The notes under the pieces were generated by a model. That model ran no database searches. It was given only the letters and a program-made list of their open reading frames with translations, and was not told the origin of the DNA. Below, in pieces: positions 61,621 to 64,000 of a stretch of 64,000 bases of DNA. Made by a program: the position numbers and the translations under genes. How positions within the stretch are numbered: the first letter of the stretch is position 1; the number at the start of each line of letters is the position of its first letter. Source of the stretch: Roseomonas sp. (lineage in GTDB: Bacteria; Pseudomonadota; Alphaproteobacteria; Acetobacterales; Acetobacteraceae); the NCBI GenBank assembly GCA_020249925.1, contig JADCER010000003.1, positions 389,464 to 453,463 on the forward strand, in the 5' to 3' direction.

Positions 61621-64000
61621 ATGCATAACATGATTCGCTTTTCGAAAATCCTGCTGGCCACGACAGCCTTGGTGGCGGTGGGCAGCCTGGCACTCCGCGC
61701 GCAGGCGCAAACCCTGCCGACTGGCGGCAGCGTCGCCTCTGGTTCGGTGACCATTGGCGCGCCCTCTGGCGGGCGGATGACGATCACGCAGGGCAGCCAG
61801 AATGCCATTGTGAATTGGCAAGGTTTTTCAATCGGCCAGGGCGGGCGCGTGGACATCATACAGCCCAATTCCAGCGCCGCCATGCTCAACCGCGTGACGG
61901 GGCAGGCGCCCTCCACCATTGCGGGGCAATTGAATGCGAATGGCCAAGTGTTTCTGGTCAATCCGAATGGCATCGCCATTACGCAAAGCGGCGTGGTGAA
62001 TACGGGGTCTTTTGTTGCCTCCACGCTGGGCATTTCGGATAGCGATTTCCTTTCGGGCCGGCTGCGCTTTCAGGGCAATGGCGCCTCAGCCGCGGTCAGC
62101 AATGCGGGGCGCATCCAGGCGGGGCCTGGGGGCTATGCGGCGCTGCTGGGCGGTGCGGTGGATAATAGCGGCACCATCAGCGTGCCCATGGGGCGGATTG
62201 GGCTTGGTTCGGGCGAAAGGGTCACGCTTGATCTTTCGGGCGATGGCTTCTTGCAGGTGGCGGTGCCCACCGCGGCGGGGGGTGATCAGGCGCTTGTCAG
62301 CAATAGCGGCCGGCTTTCGGCGCCGGGCGGGCGGGTGGAAATTGCGGCCGCCACGGCGCAGGCGGCGGCGCGGCACGCCATCAACATGTCTGGCGTGGTC
62401 GAAGCCAATACGGTGTCTGGCACGGCCGGTTCCATCACCTTTTCCGGCGGTCCGGGCGGGGCAGTGAATGTCTCCGGCCGCGTGGATGCCAGCAGCGCCA
62501 CCGGCCGCGGCGGCAATGTGACCATGACCGGCGCCAATATCGCGCTGCGCGGGGCGGAGGTGAATGCCTCCGGCGCCACGGGCGGCGGGCGGGTGCGGAT
62601 TGGCGGCGACCGGCTTGGCCAGGGCGATCTGCCGCGCGCGCAACGCGTGAGTGTGGATAATGCCAGCGTGATCCGCGCCGATGCGACCACGCGCGGCGAT
62701 GGCGGCGATATTGTGCTGTGGTCCGAGGGCCGGACGGATTTCGCGGGCAGCATCAGCGCGCGCGGCGGTGCCGAGGGCGGGCGTGGGGGAGAGGCTGAGG
62801 TCTCCTCCCGCGGGGTGCTGAACTATACCGGCTTTGCGGATTTGCGCGCGCCATTGGGCGCCTGGGGTACGCTGCTGCTGGACCCCTATAACATCACCAT
62901 TTCCAACGGCACGCAGACCACGGGTTCGGGCTTTACCGCGACCACGGATGACAGCGTGATCAATGCCGGCACGTTGGTGACGGCGCTGGGTGCCGCGAAT
63001 GTGGTGGTATCCACCGGCACGGGCGGCACGCAGGCGGGCAATATCACCCTGGCGGTGTCCCTCACTTGGTCCAGCGCCAGCAACCTGACGCTGCAAGCGG
63101 CGGGCGCGATTACGCTGAATGGCGCGGTGACGGCGACGGCGGGCGGGCTGACGCTGCAAGCGGGCGGCAATATCAGCGCGACCGAGGCGATTTCCGTCGG
63201 GCGGTTTGAATTGGCCAGCGGCAATTGGGTGCAGAATACGGCGACGCTGCCCGGCTTTGCGGCGACGGATTTCCGCCTGACGGGCGGGAGTTTCCTGCGC
63301 GCGGCGGGGGGCGATGGCAGCGCCGCTACGCCCTATCGCCTGACGGATGTTTATGGCGTGCAGGGCATGGGGAGTTCCTCGGCCTTGCTGGCCAGTTCCT
63401 ATCGCCTGGCCAATGACATCGCCGCCGCCGGCACCAGCGGCTGGAATGGCGGGGCAGGCTTTGTCCCGGTGGGGAGGTTTGCGGCGCGCTTTACCGGCAG
63501 CCTGGATGGCGCGGGGAATGTCATCACGGGGCTGACCATCAATCGGCAGAGCACCCCTGATGTCGGGCTGGTTGGCTATGCCGGCAGCGGCAGCAGCATC
63601 AGCAATCTGGGGCTGGTGGGTGGCTCGGTCACGGGCGGCAACTATGTCGGCGGGCTGGTGGGGTGGAACCAGGGCGCCATCACGCAAGCCTATGCCACAG
63701 GCATGGTGGCGGGCAGCAACTATGTCGGCGGGCTGGTGGGGTGGAACAATGGCGGCAGCATCACGCAAGCCTATGCCACGGGCGCGGTGACGGGCCAGTC
63801 TCATGTCGGCGGGCTGGTGGGGTCCAACGAAGCCGGCAGCATCACGCAAGCCTATGCCATCGGCGCGGTGACGGGCAGTGGCAGCTTTGTCGGCGGGCTG
63901 GTGGGGTGGAACAATGGCGGCAGCATCACGCAAGCCTATGCCACGGGCGCGGTGACGGGCCAGTCTCATGTCGGCGGGCTGGTGGGGTCCAACGAAGCCG
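61621..64000 (+). CDS. Two-partner secretion exoprotein (TpsA) with filamentous-haemagglutinin N-terminal domain and GLUG repeats, 3' partial
   Basis: The frame stays open to the window end (at least 793 codons). A signal peptide (SKILLATTALVAVGSLALRAQAQ, over residues 8-30) leads into the TPS domain: LPTGGSVASGSVTI, NWQGFSIGQGGRVDI, and the hallmark VFLVNPNGIAITQSG. A beta-helix-like Gly/Ala-rich stretch follows, then from about residue 670 GLUG-type repeats (YVGGLVGWNxG.ITQAYATG). It would be exported through the pore encoded upstream and act at the surface or outside as an adhesin or matrix protein. Near-identical repeats (165-base period) suggest recent amplification. The C-terminus is beyond the window. 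Confidence 0.9.
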   Translation, partial: MHNMIRFSKILLATTALVAVGSLALRAQAQTLPTGGSVASGSVTIGAPSGGRMTITQGSQNAIVNWQGFSIGQGGRVDIIQPNSSAAMLNRVTGQAPSTIAGQLNANGQVFLVNPNGIAITQSGVVNTGSFVASTLGISDSDFLSGRLRFQGNGASAAVSNAGRIQAGPGGYAALLGGAVDNSGTISVPMGRIGLGSGERVTLDLSGDGFLQVAVPTAAGGDQALVSNSGRLSAPGGRVEIAAATAQAAARHAINMSGVVEANTVSGTAGSITFSGGPGGAVNVSGRVDASSATGRGGNVTMTGANIALRGAEVNASGATGGGRVRIGGDRLGQGDLPRAQRVSVDNASVIRADATTRGDGGDIVLWSEGRTDFAGSISARGGAEGGRGGEAEVSSRGVLNYTGFADLRAPLGAWGTLLLDPYNITISNGTQTTGSGFTATTDDSVINAGTLVTALGAANVVVSTGTGGTQAGNITLAVSLTWSSASNLTLQAAGAITLNGAVTATAGGLTLQAGGNISATEAISVGRFELASGNWVQNTATLPGFAATDFRLTGGSFLRAAGGDGSAATPYRLTDVYGVQGMGSSSALLASSYRLANDIAAAGTSGWNGGAGFVPVGRFAARFTGSLDGAGNVITGLTINRQSTPDVGLVGYAGSGSSISNLGLVGGSVTGGNYVGGLVGWNQGAITQAYATGMVAGSNYVGGLVGWNNGGSITQAYATGAVTGQSHVGGLVGSNEAGSITQAYAIGAVTGSGSFVGGLVGWNNGGSITQAYATGAVTGQSHVGGLVGSNEA
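63724..64000 (+). repeat. 165-bp direct repeat within the GLUG region
   Basis: Bases 63724-63835 are identical to 63889-64000 (112 bases, period 165, cut by the window end). One period is 55 codons, equal to two GLUG units. It is in frame with the exoprotein gene. Confidence 0.9.

Noticed and set aside
62086..63969. A 627-codon open frame on the minus strand
   Set aside because: It lies wholly antisense to the TpsA exoprotein. Its His/Ala/Arg-rich repeats are the reverse reading of the GLUG and Gly-rich codons. The plus strand has clear family motifs and a signal peptide.

Overview
The window is GC-rich, almost fully coding alphaproteobacterial DNA. It most likely comes from the Acetobacteraceae (Roseomonas-like). 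The evidence is codon and GC style, several Bug-type solute receptors, a mitochondrial-type NDUFS4 complex I subunit, the glnB-glnA pair, short alphaproteobacterial flagellins, and overlapping ATGA-coupled ABC-transporter operons. The placement is inferred from protein families, not from a marker gene.

Layout. 1-1326 is the end of an open frame that joins an unrelated beta-rich N-terminal part to the C-terminal half of trigger factor. 1505-8793 is a branched-chain-amino-acid-type (liv) ABC operon with three tandem substrate-binding paralogs. 8979-15069 is a dipeptide-type ABC operon ending in a coupled metallophosphatase. 15076-23676 holds a 3-hydroxyacyl-CoA-type dehydrogenase, a small-membrane-protein/XpaC/TelA operon, a Bug receptor, a zinc alcohol dehydrogenase, a thiol dioxygenase, a 2-oxoglutarate/Fe(II)-type oxygenase, a fourth liv-type binding protein and a GtrA protein. 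23785-33569 holds a beta-hydroxyacid dehydrogenase/aldehyde dehydrogenase pair and a second dipeptide-type ABC operon with two tandem binding proteins. 33719-39959 is a form II CO-dehydrogenase-like molybdenum hydroxylase (S-L-M order) followed by an AtzH/HpxZ-like protein, a DsbA-fold isomerase and a D-amino-acid-dehydrogenase-like flavoprotein. 40062-42992 holds a double cold-shock-domain protein with an Arg/Gly-rich linker and two flagellins. 43022-51329 is catabolic: an Asp/Glu racemase-like protein, two Bug receptors, acyl-CoA dehydrogenase plus CaiB-type CoA transferase, quinone oxidoreductase, an EamA exporter and an alpha/beta hydrolase. 51425-52128 is a small patch of unknown genes. 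52263-59293 contains an aminotransferase, glnB, glnA, a HAPMO-like Baeyer-Villiger monooxygenase, a class V aminotransferase and NDUFS4. A tRNA-Arg(TCT) at 59309 is followed by a two-partner secretion pair: an FhaC/ShlB-type pore and a GLUG-repeat exoprotein that runs off the window.

How it works together. The region looks like that of a scavenging heterotroph. About nine periplasmic receptors and three ABC systems import amino acids, peptides and carboxylates. Short oxidoreductase and CoA-ester modules process them, and glnBA links this to nitrogen status. Points most worth a second look are the trigger-factor chimera, the receptor expansion inside the liv operon, the 52-aa/XpaC/TelA operon, the RGG-like cold-shock protein, the shared leader of the two flagellin genes, and the tandemly amplified GLUG exoprotein.
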